Of a DNA stretch of 64,000 bases, positions 43,468 through 56,227 are shown piece after piece. A program made the translations under genes and the position numbers. Source of the stretch: Micropruina sonneratiae (GTDB taxonomy: Bacteria > Actinomycetota > Actinomycetes > Propionibacteriales > Propionibacteriaceae). The stretch lies in the NCBI RefSeq assembly GCF_025972045.1, contig NZ_JAPDHX010000002.1:434001-498000 (forward strand), in the 5' to 3' direction. The notes under the pieces were generated by a model, which was given only the letters and a program-made list of their open reading frames with translations, had not been told where the DNA came from and did no database searches. Position 1 is the stretch's first letter. Each line of letters starts with the position of its first letter.

Positions 43468-44508
43468 GTGAGCACCAAACCGTTCATCGCCGCCCGCGCC
43501 GAGGAGTTCATGGACCGGCGCCTCGAGGCGCTGTTCCGTGGCCTGCAGTGGCGCGAGCAGGTGATCGGCTACACCGGCTACGGCTCACCCGACTTCGCCC
43601 GCTTGCTGGCCCGGGTGGTGCTGGTTCCGCACTGGTCGCGCAGCCAGCTCGGCCGAGCGACCAAGGAGTTCGTCAAACGGCGCGGTTGGCGCAGCTTCCT
43701 GACCGCCCCGTGCGTGCGGGTGAAGGTGCAGGTCAGCATCGGCGAACGGACGATGTCGGTCACCACCGACCGGGGCGGATACCTCGACCAGCGGATCGTC
43801 GGGCACGGCCTCGAGCCGGGTTGGCACACCGCGACCGTGCGCACCGCGGGCTCCGATCCGGTGGAGTGCGAGGTGCTGATCGTGGCGGCCGACACCCGCT
43901 TCGGGCTGGTCTCCGACATCGACGACACGGTGCTGACCACCTGGCTCCCCCGGCCGATGATCGCGGCCTGGAACAGCTTCGTCCGCGACGAGTCGAACCG
44001 GCAATCGATCCCCGGCATGGCCCGGTTCTATCGCCGGTATCTGGACGCCCACCCGGGCGCCCCCATGCTGTACCTCTCCACCGGCGCCTGGAACACCTAC
44101 GAGTTCCTGCAGCGCTTCCTCGCCCAGCACGGCTACCCGCGCGGACCGATGCTGCTGACCGACTGGGGGCCGACCAACACCGGGTGGTTCCGCTCCGGCA
44201 TGGAACACAAGCGCACCAGCCTGCTGCGGCTGGCCGCCGACTTCCCGCAGATCGCCTGGCTGCTGGTGGGCGACGACGGGCAGCACGATCCGGAGATCTA
44301 CGCCGAGTTCGCCCGCTCGCACCCCACCCACGTGGCCGCGGTGGCGATCCGGGAACTCTCCCCCACCGAGCAGGTGCTGGCCCACGGCACCAACATGCCG
44401 CTGGAGGAGCCCGATGAACTGGTGGACACCGATTCCACCTGGGTGGAGGCGCCGGACGGACGTGGCCTGGCGGGCAGGCTCGCCGGCCAGCTCGACCTGG
44501 CCGACTGA
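43468..44508 (+). CDS. App1-like phosphatidate phosphatase domain protein
   Basis: 346 residues. The catalytic HAD-type core begins FGLVSDIDDTVLTTWLPRP (D-x-D-D-T), continues PMLYLSTGAWNTYEFLQRFL and WLLVGDDGQHDPEIYAEFA, the pattern of the App1_cat (DUF2183) domain of yeast phosphatidate phosphatase and bacterial homologues. The N-terminal 140 residues (HWSRSQLGRATKEFVKRRGW, then VQVSIGERTMSVTTDRGGYL) form a beta-rich module usually seen with it. It probably dephosphorylates a lipid or inositol-type phosphate. No membrane helix. Start at GTG 43468 by promoter position. Confidence 0.87.
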   Translation: MSTKPFIAARAEEFMDRRLEALFRGLQWREQVIGYTGYGSPDFARLLARVVLVPHWSRSQLGRATKEFVKRRGWRSFLTAPCVRVKVQVSIGERTMSVTTDRGGYLDQRIVGHGLEPGWHTATVRTAGSDPVECEVLIVAADTRFGLVSDIDDTVLTTWLPRPMIAAWNSFVRDESNRQSIPGMARFYRRYLDAHPGAPMLYLSTGAWNTYEFLQRFLAQHGYPRGPMLLTDWGPTNTGWFRSGMEHKRTSLLRLAADFPQIAWLLVGDDGQHDPEIYAEFARSHPTHVAAVAIRELSPTEQVLAHGTNMPLEEPDELVDTDSTWVEAPDGRGLAGRLAGQLDLAD

Positions 44509-44649
44509 TCCCACGCCGCCGACCGCGGCGACGCCCGCCGGCGCCGGCGGCCCCGCCCAGAGCGGTCCGGCCGCGTGTCAGTGGCGACCGCGGCGTCCGG
44601 GAAGGGCCACAATCGGCCCTGAGCAGTGCCCAGTGAAGGAGCGATAGCG

Positions 44650-47100
<2,451 letters not shown>

Positions 47101-47132
47101 GTCCGCCACAGTCCGACAGTCCGACCCACCTT

Positions 47133-47199
47133 CGTCATCCCGGGCCTGCCCCGGGATCCCACCTCCGCCCACGACAAGATCCCGGCGTCCTTCGGGATG
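47133..47199. repeat. dispersed palindromic repeat, copy C
   Basis: CGTCATCCCGGGCCTGCCC at 47133 starts the left half; the right half (ATCCCGGCGTCCTTCGGGAT) is separated from it by 17 bp and has a mismatch in its stem. It lies between parC and the carbonic anhydrase gene. Confidence 0.7.
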
Positions 47200-47224
47200 T
47201 CGACCGGCGCGGCGTCCGGCCAAC

Positions 47225-47230
47225 TAGTGT
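47225..47230 (+). promoter_or_regulatory. -10 element TAGTGT, leaderless start of the carbonic anhydrase gene
   Basis: TAGTGT, GAGCGC, then GTG 47237 (spacer 6 nt). Confidence 0.5.
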
Positions 47231-47236
47231 GAGCGC

Positions 47237-47731
47237 GTGGATGACACCTTCGACGACCTGCTGCAGGCCAACCGGCGCTACGCCACCTCGGCGCCCCGCA
47301 ACTTCGACGGCTACGCCCACGCCGGCGTCGCCGTCGTCACCTGCATGGACTCCCGGCTGCAGCCGCTGGAGATGATCGGACTGTTCCTGGGTGAGGCGAA
47401 GATCATTCGCACCCCAGGTGGCCACGTCACCGAGGACGCCCTGAACGGCTGCATCCTGGGGGTGTCGCTGCTGCGGGTGACCCGCATCATGGTCATCGCC
47501 CACACCCGGTGCGCGATGGCGTCGTGCGACGACGTCGAGATGCGCCAGCGGGTCGGCGAGGCCACCGGCCGGGACGCCTCGAACCTGGCGGTGGGCGCCG
47601 ACCCCGATCAGGAACGGCACGTGCGCGCCGATGTCGAGCGGCTCGCGTCGCACCCGCTGATCGACGGGCTGGCCAGCGTCGGCGGCTTCCTCTACGACGT
47701 CGACACCGGCCTGCTCACCCAGCTCGCCTGA
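47237..47731 (+). CDS. beta-carbonic anhydrase
   Basis: 164 residues. The zinc site is VVTCMDSRLQPLEM (Cys and Asp-Arg dyad) and IAHTRCAMASCDD (His and Cys), with IRTPGGHVTEDAL between them. It interconverts CO2 and bicarbonate. The protein is short, with an NLAVGADPDQERHVRADVER insertion before the C-terminal strand, as in the mycobacterial Rv1284-like group. No partner gene is adjacent. Confidence 0.9.
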   Translation: MDDTFDDLLQANRRYATSAPRNFDGYAHAGVAVVTCMDSRLQPLEMIGLFLGEAKIIRTPGGHVTEDALNGCILGVSLLRVTRIMVIAHTRCAMASCDDVEMRQRVGEATGRDASNLAVGADPDQERHVRADVERLASHPLIDGLASVGGFLYDVDTGLLTQLA

Positions 47732-47815
47732 CCCCGGAGCCGTTCCTGCCGGAGTTGTCCACAGCCGGACGCCGCACTCGCGCGCTCTGTCGGTGCAGCG
47801 TGAGACGGTGAACCC

Positions 47816-49978
47816 ATGACCGACCAGTCCAGCGGGGCCACCACGATCGACCTGCGCGCCGAGGCCGTCGCCGTCCTGCGCCGTCTCACCGCCCGACCGG
47901 ACGCCGAGTTCCACCCCGGCCAGTTCGAGGCGATCGAGGCCCTGGTCGCCCATCGCCACCGCGCCCTGGTCGTCCAGCGCACCGGCTGGGGCAAGTCCGC
48001 GGTGTACTTCATCGCCGCCCTGCTGCGCCGCCGCCAGGGCGCCGGCCCGGCGCTGATCGTGTCGCCGCTACTGGCGCTGATGCGTGACCAGGTCGCCGCC
48101 GCCGAACGGGCCGGCGTTCGGGCCGCCGCGATCAACTCCGCCAACGTGACCGAGTGGCGCGACATCGAACAACTGCTCGACGCCGACGCCGTCGACGTGC
48201 TGTTCGTGTCTCCCGAACGCCTGGTCAACCCGCGGTTCCGCGCCGAGCAACTGCCTCGGCTGGTCTCCCGGCTCGGCCTGCTGGTGATCGACGAGGCCCA
48301 CTGCATCAGCGACTGGGGGCACGACTTCCGGCCCGACTACCGCCGCATCCGCGACCTGATCGCCGAGCTGGGTGACGACGTCCCCGTCCTGGCCACCACG
48401 GCCACCGCCAACCAGCGGGTGGTCGACGACGTCACCGAACAGCTGGGCGCCGGTGGTCGTGACGTGTTCACCCTGCGCGGCGCCCTGGCCCGCGACTCGC
48501 TGCGGCTGGGCGTGCTCGAGCTGGGCACCGCGCACCGGCGACTGGCCTGGCTGGCCGAACACCTCGACAGCCTGCCCGGCAGCGGCATCGTCTACTGCCT
48601 GACCGTCTCGGCCGCCGAGGACGCCGCCACCTTCCTGGCCGGGGCCGGCCACCGCGTCCTGCCCTACACGGGCCGCACGGACGCCGCCGAACGCCTCGCC
48701 GCGGAAGAGGCGCTAAAGGCCAACTCAGTCAAGGCGCTGATCGCCACCTCGGCGCTGGGCATGGGCTTCGACAAGCCCGACCTCGGTTTCGTCGTGCACA
48801 TCGGCGCGCCCAGTTCCCCGGTCGCCTACTACCAGCAGGTCGGACGCGCCGGGCGCGCCACCGAGCGGGCCGACGTGCTGCTGCTGCCCGGCATCGAAGA
48901 TCGCGACATCTGGCACTGGTTCGCCACCAATGCCATGCCCACCCAGACCCGGGCCGACGCCACCCTCGCGGCGCTAGCCGAGGCCGACCGGCCGCTGTCG
49001 GTGGCGGCCCTCGAGGCCCGCGTCGACCTGCGTCGCGGTCCGCTCGAACTGCTGCTCAAGGTGCTGGCGGTGGACGGCGCCGTCGAGTACGTACCGGGCG
49101 GCTGGGTCGGCACCGGCCGGCCCTGGCACTACGACGCCGAACGCTACGAACGCATCGCCGCCGCCCGCGTCGCCGAGCAGCGGGCGATGCTCGCCTACGA
49201 AGAACTGACCAGCTGCCGGATGGCCTTCCTGACCGAGGAACTGGACGACCCGCACTCGGCAGCGTGCGGCCGTTGCGACGTCTGTGCCGGTGCCTGGTAC
49301 GCGACGGACGTCACCGTCGAGACCGCCCGCTCCGCCGCCGACGACCTCGACCGGGTCGGCGTGCCCGTGGCCCCCCGCTCCCTGTGGCCGAGCGGGCTCG
49401 ACCGGTTGGGCGTGCACGGCGACGGCAAGCCGGTCACCGGCAAGCTGGCCCCTGGCGAGCAGGCCGAGCAGGGCCGGGTGGTCGCCCGGCTCACCGACCT
49501 GGGCTGGGGCGGCCCGCTGCGTGACCTGTTCGCCACCGACGCCGACGGGCGTCCGGTCGACGCCGAGGTGCCGGCCGAGCTGGGCCGGGCCGCCCTGCGT
49601 GTGCTGGCGGGCTGGGACTGGGCCGAGCGTCCGGCCGCGGTGGCCTGGGTGCCCAGCCTGGGGCGGCCCCGGCTGGTCGAGTCGCTGGCAACCGGTGTCG
49701 CCCGGGTCGGACGCCTCGAGCCGCTGGGTCCGCTGGCCCTCAACCCCGGCGCCGAGCCTGGACGGGGTGGCACCAACAGCGCGTACCGCGTGCGGGAACT
49801 GTGGGATCGGTTCGGCGTCCCGGAGTCGATGGCGAGCCGGCTGGGTGAGCTGACCGGACCGGTGCTGCTGGTGGACGATCTCATCGACAGCCGTTGGACG
49901 ATGACGGTGGCCGCCCGGCTGCTGCGCCGGGCGGGAGCGGGCGCCGTGCTGCCGTTCGCCCTGGCCCTGGCCGGCTGA
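47816..49978 (+). CDS. RecQ-type DNA helicase fused to a phosphoribosyltransferase-like domain
   Basis: 720 residues. Helicase core: Walker A VVQRTGWGKSAVYFIAAL, DEAH box LLVIDEAHCISDWGHDFRPD, motif III LATTATAN, then ALGMGFDKPDLGFVVHIGAP and the QVGRAGRATERADV arginine finger. A RecQ zinc-like site is CRMAFLTEELDDPHSAACGR with CDVC. The last 60 residues, GPVLLVDDLIDSRWTMTVAA onward, are the PRPP-binding loop of type I phosphoribosyltransferases. The fusion occurs in other Actinobacteria, as I recall, and its purpose is not established. ATG 47816 has no strong ribosome binding site. Confidence 0.88.
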   Translation: MTDQSSGATTIDLRAEAVAVLRRLTARPDAEFHPGQFEAIEALVAHRHRALVVQRTGWGKSAVYFIAALLRRRQGAGPALIVSPLLALMRDQVAAAERAGVRAAAINSANVTEWRDIEQLLDADAVDVLFVSPERLVNPRFRAEQLPRLVSRLGLLVIDEAHCISDWGHDFRPDYRRIRDLIAELGDDVPVLATTATANQRVVDDVTEQLGAGGRDVFTLRGALARDSLRLGVLELGTAHRRLAWLAEHLDSLPGSGIVYCLTVSAAEDAATFLAGAGHRVLPYTGRTDAAERLAAEEALKANSVKALIATSALGMGFDKPDLGFVVHIGAPSSPVAYYQQVGRAGRATERADVLLLPGIEDRDIWHWFATNAMPTQTRADATLAALAEADRPLSVAALEARVDLRRGPLELLLKVLAVDGAVEYVPGGWVGTGRPWHYDAERYERIAAARVAEQRAMLAYEELTSCRMAFLTEELDDPHSAACGRCDVCAGAWYATDVTVETARSAADDLDRVGVPVAPRSLWPSGLDRLGVHGDGKPVTGKLAPGEQAEQGRVVARLTDLGWGGPLRDLFATDADGRPVDAEVPAELGRAALRVLAGWDWAERPAAVAWVPSLGRPRLVESLATGVARVGRLEPLGPLALNPGAEPGRGGTNSAYRVRELWDRFGVPESMASRLGELTGPVLLVDDLIDSRWTMTVAARLLRRAGAGAVLPFALALAG

Positions 49979-50011
49979 TTCCGCCCGCTCGCGAAACTCC
50001 GTGCGCCGGGG

Positions 50012-50041
50012 TTGTATTTTTCCGGCCGCCGGGTTTATCTT
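50012..50041 (+). promoter_or_regulatory. sigma-A type promoter
   Basis: TTGTAT (50012-50017) and TATCTT (50036-50041) with an 18-bp spacer, one of the better -35/-10 pairs in the window. Transcription would start near 50048 and give a short leader to the 22-codon frame. Confidence 0.5.
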
Positions 50042-50084
50042 TGTGTTCGACAAACGGCACGATCCACGAAAGGAGGCCGGGAGC

Positions 50085-50153
50085 ATGATGACATCGAAGG
50101 TTCCGACACCGGGCGACGGCAATGCCGTGCTGGCCGGCCTCGGGCAGTGCTGA
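50085..50153 (+). CDS. 22-residue peptide with a strong ribosome binding site
   Basis: A double ATG (50085, 50088) follows GAAAGGAGG at nine bases or so, a stronger ribosome binding site than most genes here have. The frame runs through KVPTPGDGNAVLAGLGQC to TGA 50151-50153. It could be a small functional peptide, a leader peptide controlling the downstream 84-residue gene, or a chance frame. No Cys, Trp or other codon run typical of attenuators is seen, only a single final Cys. The A/T-richer setting with its own promoter is what makes it credible. Confidence 0.4.
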   Translation: MMTSKVPTPGDGNAVLAGLGQC

Positions 50154-50397
50154 CTTCGACCTGTCGGTCACGTCACACCCTGGGCCACGTCTGCTGAACG
50201 GCATCCATAACCCCTGATCAATAGGGTTCTATTGGCTTGCCGCGCCGGAGTGTCGGCCGCTCGACGCACCACTGCGCCAACGGCGACCCCGTACTGCGGG
50301 GACGCGACCCAAGCATTCACACTCATTCAATTCCGTCCTGCCAGCATTCGGCGGCGACGTTATTTCACCCTGCCTTTTCGACAAGGAAAATCCGATC

Positions 50398-50652
50398 ATG
50401 AACACCATTGTGGAATCCAGAACCGACCATTCGCACCCTCCGCAACTGCGGAGCCTCAACCTGCTCGACCGGCTCGCGCTGTACGGCGGACTCGCCTTGA
50501 TCCGCTGGGCACGGCGCAGCGATCAGGACGGCCGGACCATCGATACCGACCGCGTCACGCTACCGGCGCGGCAGGCCCGCGAGGTTCTCGAGTCGCGCAT
50601 CGCGCACCGTGAACTGACCGAGGCCCGGTACCGGTACGGCCTGATCGTCTGA
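50398..50652 (+). CDS. 84-residue protein of unknown function
   Basis: ATG 50398 has AAGGAAAA upstream. One amphipathic or short hydrophobic helix is visible (LNLLDRLALYGGLALIRWAR), then a basic and polar C-terminus (ARQAREVLESRIAHRELTEA, ending YRYGLIV). The helix with RWARR recalls small actinobacterial hypotheticals with a DRLALRxGLxLIxWxRR pattern, though I cannot name a family. The first half of the gene is less GC-rich than usual. Likely expressed from the promoter upstream or one of its own. Confidence 0.6.
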   Translation: MNTIVESRTDHSHPPQLRSLNLLDRLALYGGLALIRWARRSDQDGRTIDTDRVTLPARQAREVLESRIAHRELTEARYRYGLIV

Positions 50653-50760
50653 ACCCGGTGCGAGCATCCCCGCCGGGCCGGCGGAGCGCTCCCCGCTCCG
50701 CCGGCCCGATCGGCGTCCGCTGGATCGCGGCCTGCGCCGTGCGCGGCGCGGCCGACACGG

Positions 50761-51819
50761 TCAGTGTCGCCCGGCCACGGCCTGGGCGAACACCTCCGCG
50801 GCGCGCTGCCAGACCTGCTCGCCGGTGAACAGACCGGGCAGCAGCGGCACCAGTCCCTTGGAGAAGTCCTCACTGGCCTGCAGCGGCAGCAGCGACGGCA
50901 GATTGTCGATCACGATGGCGTCCAGCGGCACCGGATCGTCCCAGATCCGGCGGACCGGCTCGGGCCAGGTGGTGTGCCGGTCGCTGACCGGCAGCAGGTT
51001 CAGGTCCGAGGTGACGTCGGCGGTCACGTCGGCCAGCACCCGCAGCCTGCGGCCGGGACGGTCACGGTCGGCCTCGACCAGGAACGGCGGCTGCGGAGTG
51101 TCGGCGTGCACGCAGTGCACCAGCAGGTCATGGCCGACCAGCGCGTCCGAATCCAGGTTGGCGGTGTCGTCGCGGTCCCAACGGTCCACCTCCACGCCGG
51201 CAAGGTGCAGGGCGTCGGTGGCACCGCGTCCGGCCCGCCCCCAGGCGCCGGTGACCACGGCGGACGCCTCCGAGAGGCTTGCTGCGGCGTCCTCCAGTTG
51301 CCCGGCCAGGTCGTCGAGCAGCAGCGGCTGCAGCGGAACGGTCAACCGCCCCGCCAGCGACAGGGCGGCGAGCGAGGCGCCGACGAAGCCTGCCCAGTAG
51401 CCGAACGCGACCACTCGGCGTCCGTCGTCGTTGACCAGATACTCCAGGTCGAGCAGCTGGCCGCCGCCGGCGACGAAGCGCTGCAGCAGCTCCTCTGCGT
51501 CGTGCTGTCCCTTGTAGGCGTGGCCGAAGAAGACGTGCCGGTGCCGCAGTTCGGCCGGTTCCGGCGGCAACTCCTTGATGCCCACCACCACGGTGTCGGT
51601 GGGTGAGGTCACCCAGCTTCCGGCGGGAACGATGGGCAGCCCGGCAGCTGCGTACTCCTGGTCGGTGAACACCCGCACCGGCGACGACTCCACCAGCACG
51701 CGCATGCCTGCGGCCTGCAGCTCGGCCGCACCCTGCGGAGTGATCGGGGTGCGGCGTTCACTGGCCCGCTCCTCCGACCGCAGCAGAATCGTCGGGACCT
51801 GCGACTCGGGGATGATCAT
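50761..51819 (-). CDS. saccharopine dehydrogenase (NAD, lysine-forming)-like protein
   Basis: 352 residues. The N-terminal AlaDH/PNT-like domain has ILLRSEERASERRTPITPQG and the LYS1 hallmark HVFFGHAYKGQHDAEELLQR. A Rossmann segment follows (ASAVVTGAWGRAGRGATDAL), then PLQASEDFSKGLVPLLPGL. Fungal LYS1 enzymes make lysine from saccharopine; bacteria use the DAP pathway, so here the reaction is probably a related opine-type or carboxyethyl amino-acid oxidoreduction. ATG 51819 is preceded by TAGCCT-GCCGCC, a leaderless arrangement. It stands alone, convergent with the 84-residue gene. Confidence 0.85.
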   Translation of the reverse strand: MIIPESQVPTILLRSEERASERRTPITPQGAAELQAAGMRVLVESSPVRVFTDQEYAAAGLPIVPAGSWVTSPTDTVVVGIKELPPEPAELRHRHVFFGHAYKGQHDAEELLQRFVAGGGQLLDLEYLVNDDGRRVVAFGYWAGFVGASLAALSLAGRLTVPLQPLLLDDLAGQLEDAAASLSEASAVVTGAWGRAGRGATDALHLAGVEVDRWDRDDTANLDSDALVGHDLLVHCVHADTPQPPFLVEADRDRPGRRLRVLADVTADVTSDLNLLPVSDRHTTWPEPVRRIWDDPVPLDAIVIDNLPSLLPLQASEDFSKGLVPLLPGLFTGEQVWQRAAEVFAQAVAGRH

Positions 51820-51825
51820 GGCGGC

Positions 51826-51831
51826 AGGCTA
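51826..51831 (-). promoter_or_regulatory. -10 element TAGCCT, leaderless start
   Basis: TAGCCT, GCCGCC, then ATG 51819 (spacer 6 nt). Confidence 0.5.
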
Positions 51832-51955
51832 TCGCCAGGATGCGGGCGGTGGGGTTCGGCCCAGGCCGGCCGCGACACCGGGGAGGCCCGCTAGTCTCGA
51901 CAGGACCGAAACCGGTAGGAGACCCCAGCGACGTCACGCACAGAGAGGTGCACCC

Positions 51956-53479
51956 GTGTCCAGTCCACTCGTCATAGGTATCGACAGCTCAACCACCAGC
52001 ACCAAGGCCCTGGTGGTCGACGATCAGGGCACCGTCCTGGCCGAGGGCAAGGCGGAGTTCGCCATGCAGACGCCGCGGGTCGACTTCTACGAGCAGGACG
52101 CGCACGACTGGTGGCGCAGCACCGACACCGCCGTCGGCGAAGCGGTCGGCAAGCTGGAGCCCGGGGACCGCGCCCGGATCAGCCATCTCTGCGCCACCAT
52201 TCAACGGCAGACCTTCACCCTCGTCGATGAGCAGGGTGAGCCGCTGCGGCCGGGCATCCTGTGGCTGGACGGCCGCGCCGCCGAGCAGGTCCGCCGGATC
52301 GGCAGCGAACACATCCACCAGCTCACCGGCTTCCAGCCCGACGTGACGCCGTCGGTCTACAAGATCGCCTGGCTGGCCGACCACGAACCCGAGCTGGTCA
52401 CGAGCGCGCACAAGCTGGTCGGCGTTCACGCCTACCTGGTGCACGCGATGACCGGGCGCTTCGTCGACTCGGCGGCCACGGCCGACAGCCTGGGCCTGTT
52501 CGACATGGCGCACCTGGACTGGTCGGACGAGATGATCACCCACGCCGGCCTGCGCCGCGAGCAGCTCTGCGAGCTGGTGCCGGCCGCGTCGGTGATCGGC
52601 CCCATCGACTCGGCGATCACCTCGGCCTGGGGCATCGACCAGGAAGTCCAGCTGGTGGCCTCCTGCGGCGACGGTCAGGCAGCCGCCCTCGGTGTCGGCG
52701 CGATCGGGCTCGACGAGGCGTACCTGAACATGGGCACCGCCCTGGTCGCCGGCGTCCACTCCCCCGACTACGAGCACGCCCCGGTGTTCCGCACCGACGC
52801 CGCGGGCATCCCGGGCCAGTACGTGCTGGAGATCGTGCAGAACTCGGGCGCCTACCTGGCCGGCTGGTTCCGCGACAAGCTCGGCGACCCCAACCTGGGC
52901 GGCCGTCCCGACCCGGCACTCGACGAGGCCGCCGCCTCGGTGGCCGCCGGCTGCGGGGGGCTGGTCACGCTGCCCTACTGGAACGCGGTGCAGAGCCCGT
53001 TCTGGAACCCGGTCGCGCACGGAGCGATCGTGGGCCTGGCCGGCGCGTACGGACGCCCCGAGCTGTACCGCTCGACGCTGGAGGGGCTGAGCATCGAGAT
53101 GGCGCGCAACCTGGCCGGGCTGGCCACCACCACCGGCGTGCCGCTGCGCACCGTGACAGCGGTGGGCGGCGGGCAGCGGTCACCGCTGTGGCGTCGCATC
53201 ATGACCGACGCCATCGGCCTGCCGCTCACCGAGAGCCCCACGGAGGAGGTGTCGGCGATGGGTGCGGCGGTGATGGCGATGGCAGCCGCCGGCCGCTACG
53301 ACAGCGTGCAGGACGCCGCCACCGCGATGGCGAAGCACGGAGCCACCACCGAACCCGACCCGGACAACCACGAGCTGTACCGGGAGTTGGGCGAGATCCA
53401 GGCGGCCACCTACCACCGGCTGGCCGACATCTTCGACGCCCAATACGCCTTCGCGGCCACGCACCCCCTGCACCCCTGA
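51956..53479 (+). CDS. FGGY-family carbohydrate kinase (xylulokinase-like)
   Basis: 507 residues from GTG 51956, with AGAGAGGTG upstream. ATP-binding core: VIGIDSSTTSTKALVVDDQG (phosphate 1), RPGILWLDGRAAEQVRRIG, the FGGY-type LNMGTALVAGVHSP, and the C-terminal signature RTVTAVGGGQRSPLWRRIMTD. The substrate Asp is expected near CGDGQAAALG. The sugar may be xylulose, ribulose, gluconate or a related polyol; sequence alone does not decide. Gluconate import by GntP is encoded 30 kb away. No sugar-pathway genes adjoin it. Confidence 0.88.
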   Translation: MSSPLVIGIDSSTTSTKALVVDDQGTVLAEGKAEFAMQTPRVDFYEQDAHDWWRSTDTAVGEAVGKLEPGDRARISHLCATIQRQTFTLVDEQGEPLRPGILWLDGRAAEQVRRIGSEHIHQLTGFQPDVTPSVYKIAWLADHEPELVTSAHKLVGVHAYLVHAMTGRFVDSAATADSLGLFDMAHLDWSDEMITHAGLRREQLCELVPAASVIGPIDSAITSAWGIDQEVQLVASCGDGQAAALGVGAIGLDEAYLNMGTALVAGVHSPDYEHAPVFRTDAAGIPGQYVLEIVQNSGAYLAGWFRDKLGDPNLGGRPDPALDEAAASVAAGCGGLVTLPYWNAVQSPFWNPVAHGAIVGLAGAYGRPELYRSTLEGLSIEMARNLAGLATTTGVPLRTVTAVGGGQRSPLWRRIMTDAIGLPLTESPTEEVSAMGAAVMAMAAAGRYDSVQDAATAMAKHGATTEPDPDNHELYRELGEIQAATYHRLADIFDAQYAFAATHPLHP

Positions 53480-53685
53480 CGCCTGACGGGGACGCTTCGT
53501 CATCCCGTCCTGGTGTCCGTCAGCCCGCCCTGGAGCCCGTCTCCCCGGGCTTGCCCCGGGATCCCAGGACACTCCCGCGCGCGAGATCCCAGCGTTCGCC
53601 GGGATGACGATCGCCGCCGGGAGAGAAGGAATCTGCGGCGGGGTGGCAGCACCGGCGTGCCGCTGGTGGACTCGTCGAGACCTTC
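53480..53685. other. intergenic region with palindromic repeat, between convergent genes
   Basis: 206 bp between the kinase stop and the parE stop; it holds only the dispersed repeat copy D and unstructured GC-rich sequence. Confidence 0.6.
53498..53609. repeat. dispersed palindromic repeat, copy D (degenerate)
   Basis: Pieces of the family are spread over 112 bp: CGTCATCCCG at 53498, CTCCCCGGGCTTGCCCCGGGA near 53541 apart from its neighbours, and GCGTTCGCCGGGATGACG ending at 53609. The outer inverted repeat is retained. Confidence 0.6.
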
Positions 53686-55773
<2,088 letters not shown>

Positions 55774-55779
55774 GTGGTG

Positions 55780-55785
55780 AGGCTA
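55780..55785 (-). promoter_or_regulatory. -10 element TAGCCT, leaderless start of parE
   Basis: TAGCCT, CACCAC, then GTG 55773 (spacer 6 nt). Confidence 0.5.
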
Positions 55786-55955
55786 GCGCCCAGCGCCGAC
55801 ACTCTGGTGGACCCCCACCGCCGGACGCGCCACGCGCGGCGTCCGAACGCTGCGCGGGACGCGCTGGTGCGCGGGGGTAGTCTCGCGGCACGGAACAAAC
55901 CGGCCTCGCCAAGAGTTGACACTGGTAGACTCAAGTACGAACAGGGAGGAACGCG

Positions 55956-56144
55956 ATGAGCATGACTGCAGTGGAGGAGCTGACCACAGCGGATCGCTGT
56001 GATCGTTGTGGGGCGCAGGCCTATCTTCGGGTGACTTTGCCCGCGGGCGAGCTCCTGTTCTGCGCCCACCACGGCAAGGCGCACGCCGACCGGCTGAAGC
56101 AGGTCGCGCTGAACATTCAGGACGAAACCGACAAACTCAACTGA
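55956..56144 (+). CDS. DUF7455-type small zinc-ribbon-like protein
   Basis: 62 residues from ATG 55956, preceded by GGGAGGAACG. The sequence TTADRCDRCGAQAYLRVTLP (CxxC) and ELLFCAHHGKAHADRL (Cys plus His pair) forms a zinc-binding knuckle; the C-terminus DETDKLN is polar. This small protein is typically found between parE and sigA in Actinobacteria. Its function is unknown. A TTGACA at 55916 may belong to its promoter. A strong hairpin follows 11 bp after the stop. Confidence 0.88.
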   Translation: MSMTAVEELTTADRCDRCGAQAYLRVTLPAGELLFCAHHGKAHADRLKQVALNIQDETDKLN

Positions 56145-56155
56145 GCCACTTCCAC

Positions 56156-56186
56156 GAACGCCCCGGACGCAATGTCCGGGGCGTTC
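56156..56186 (+). terminator. 13-bp hairpin terminator after the DUF7455 gene
   Basis: GAACGCCCCGGAC (56156-56168), loop GCAAT, GTCCGGGGCGTTC (56174-56186): a perfect stem. It also lies just past the stop of the convergent DUF2891 gene. Confidence 0.85.
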
Positions 56187-56227
56187 GTCGTGGTCGCGGG
56201 CCTTCGGAGTCGCGGACGCCGCCCGGC

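Larger units (their letters stand above)
49979..50397. other. AT-richer gap holding a promoter, a 22-codon frame and a weak hairpin
   Basis: 419 bp between the helicase gene and the 84-residue gene. From left to right: a promoter (50012-50041), an AGGAGG-led 22-codon frame (50085-50153), a weak AACCC/GGGTT hairpin (about 50205-50235), and an AT-rich stretch leading to AAGGAAAA before ATG 50398. G/C content is visibly lower than in the flanks. Confidence 0.6.

Noticed and set aside
53480-53685. Attachment site or integrated element near the palindromic repeat
   Set aside because: No integrase, no tRNA and no direct repeat pair flanks the region; the palindromes belong to the dispersed family.
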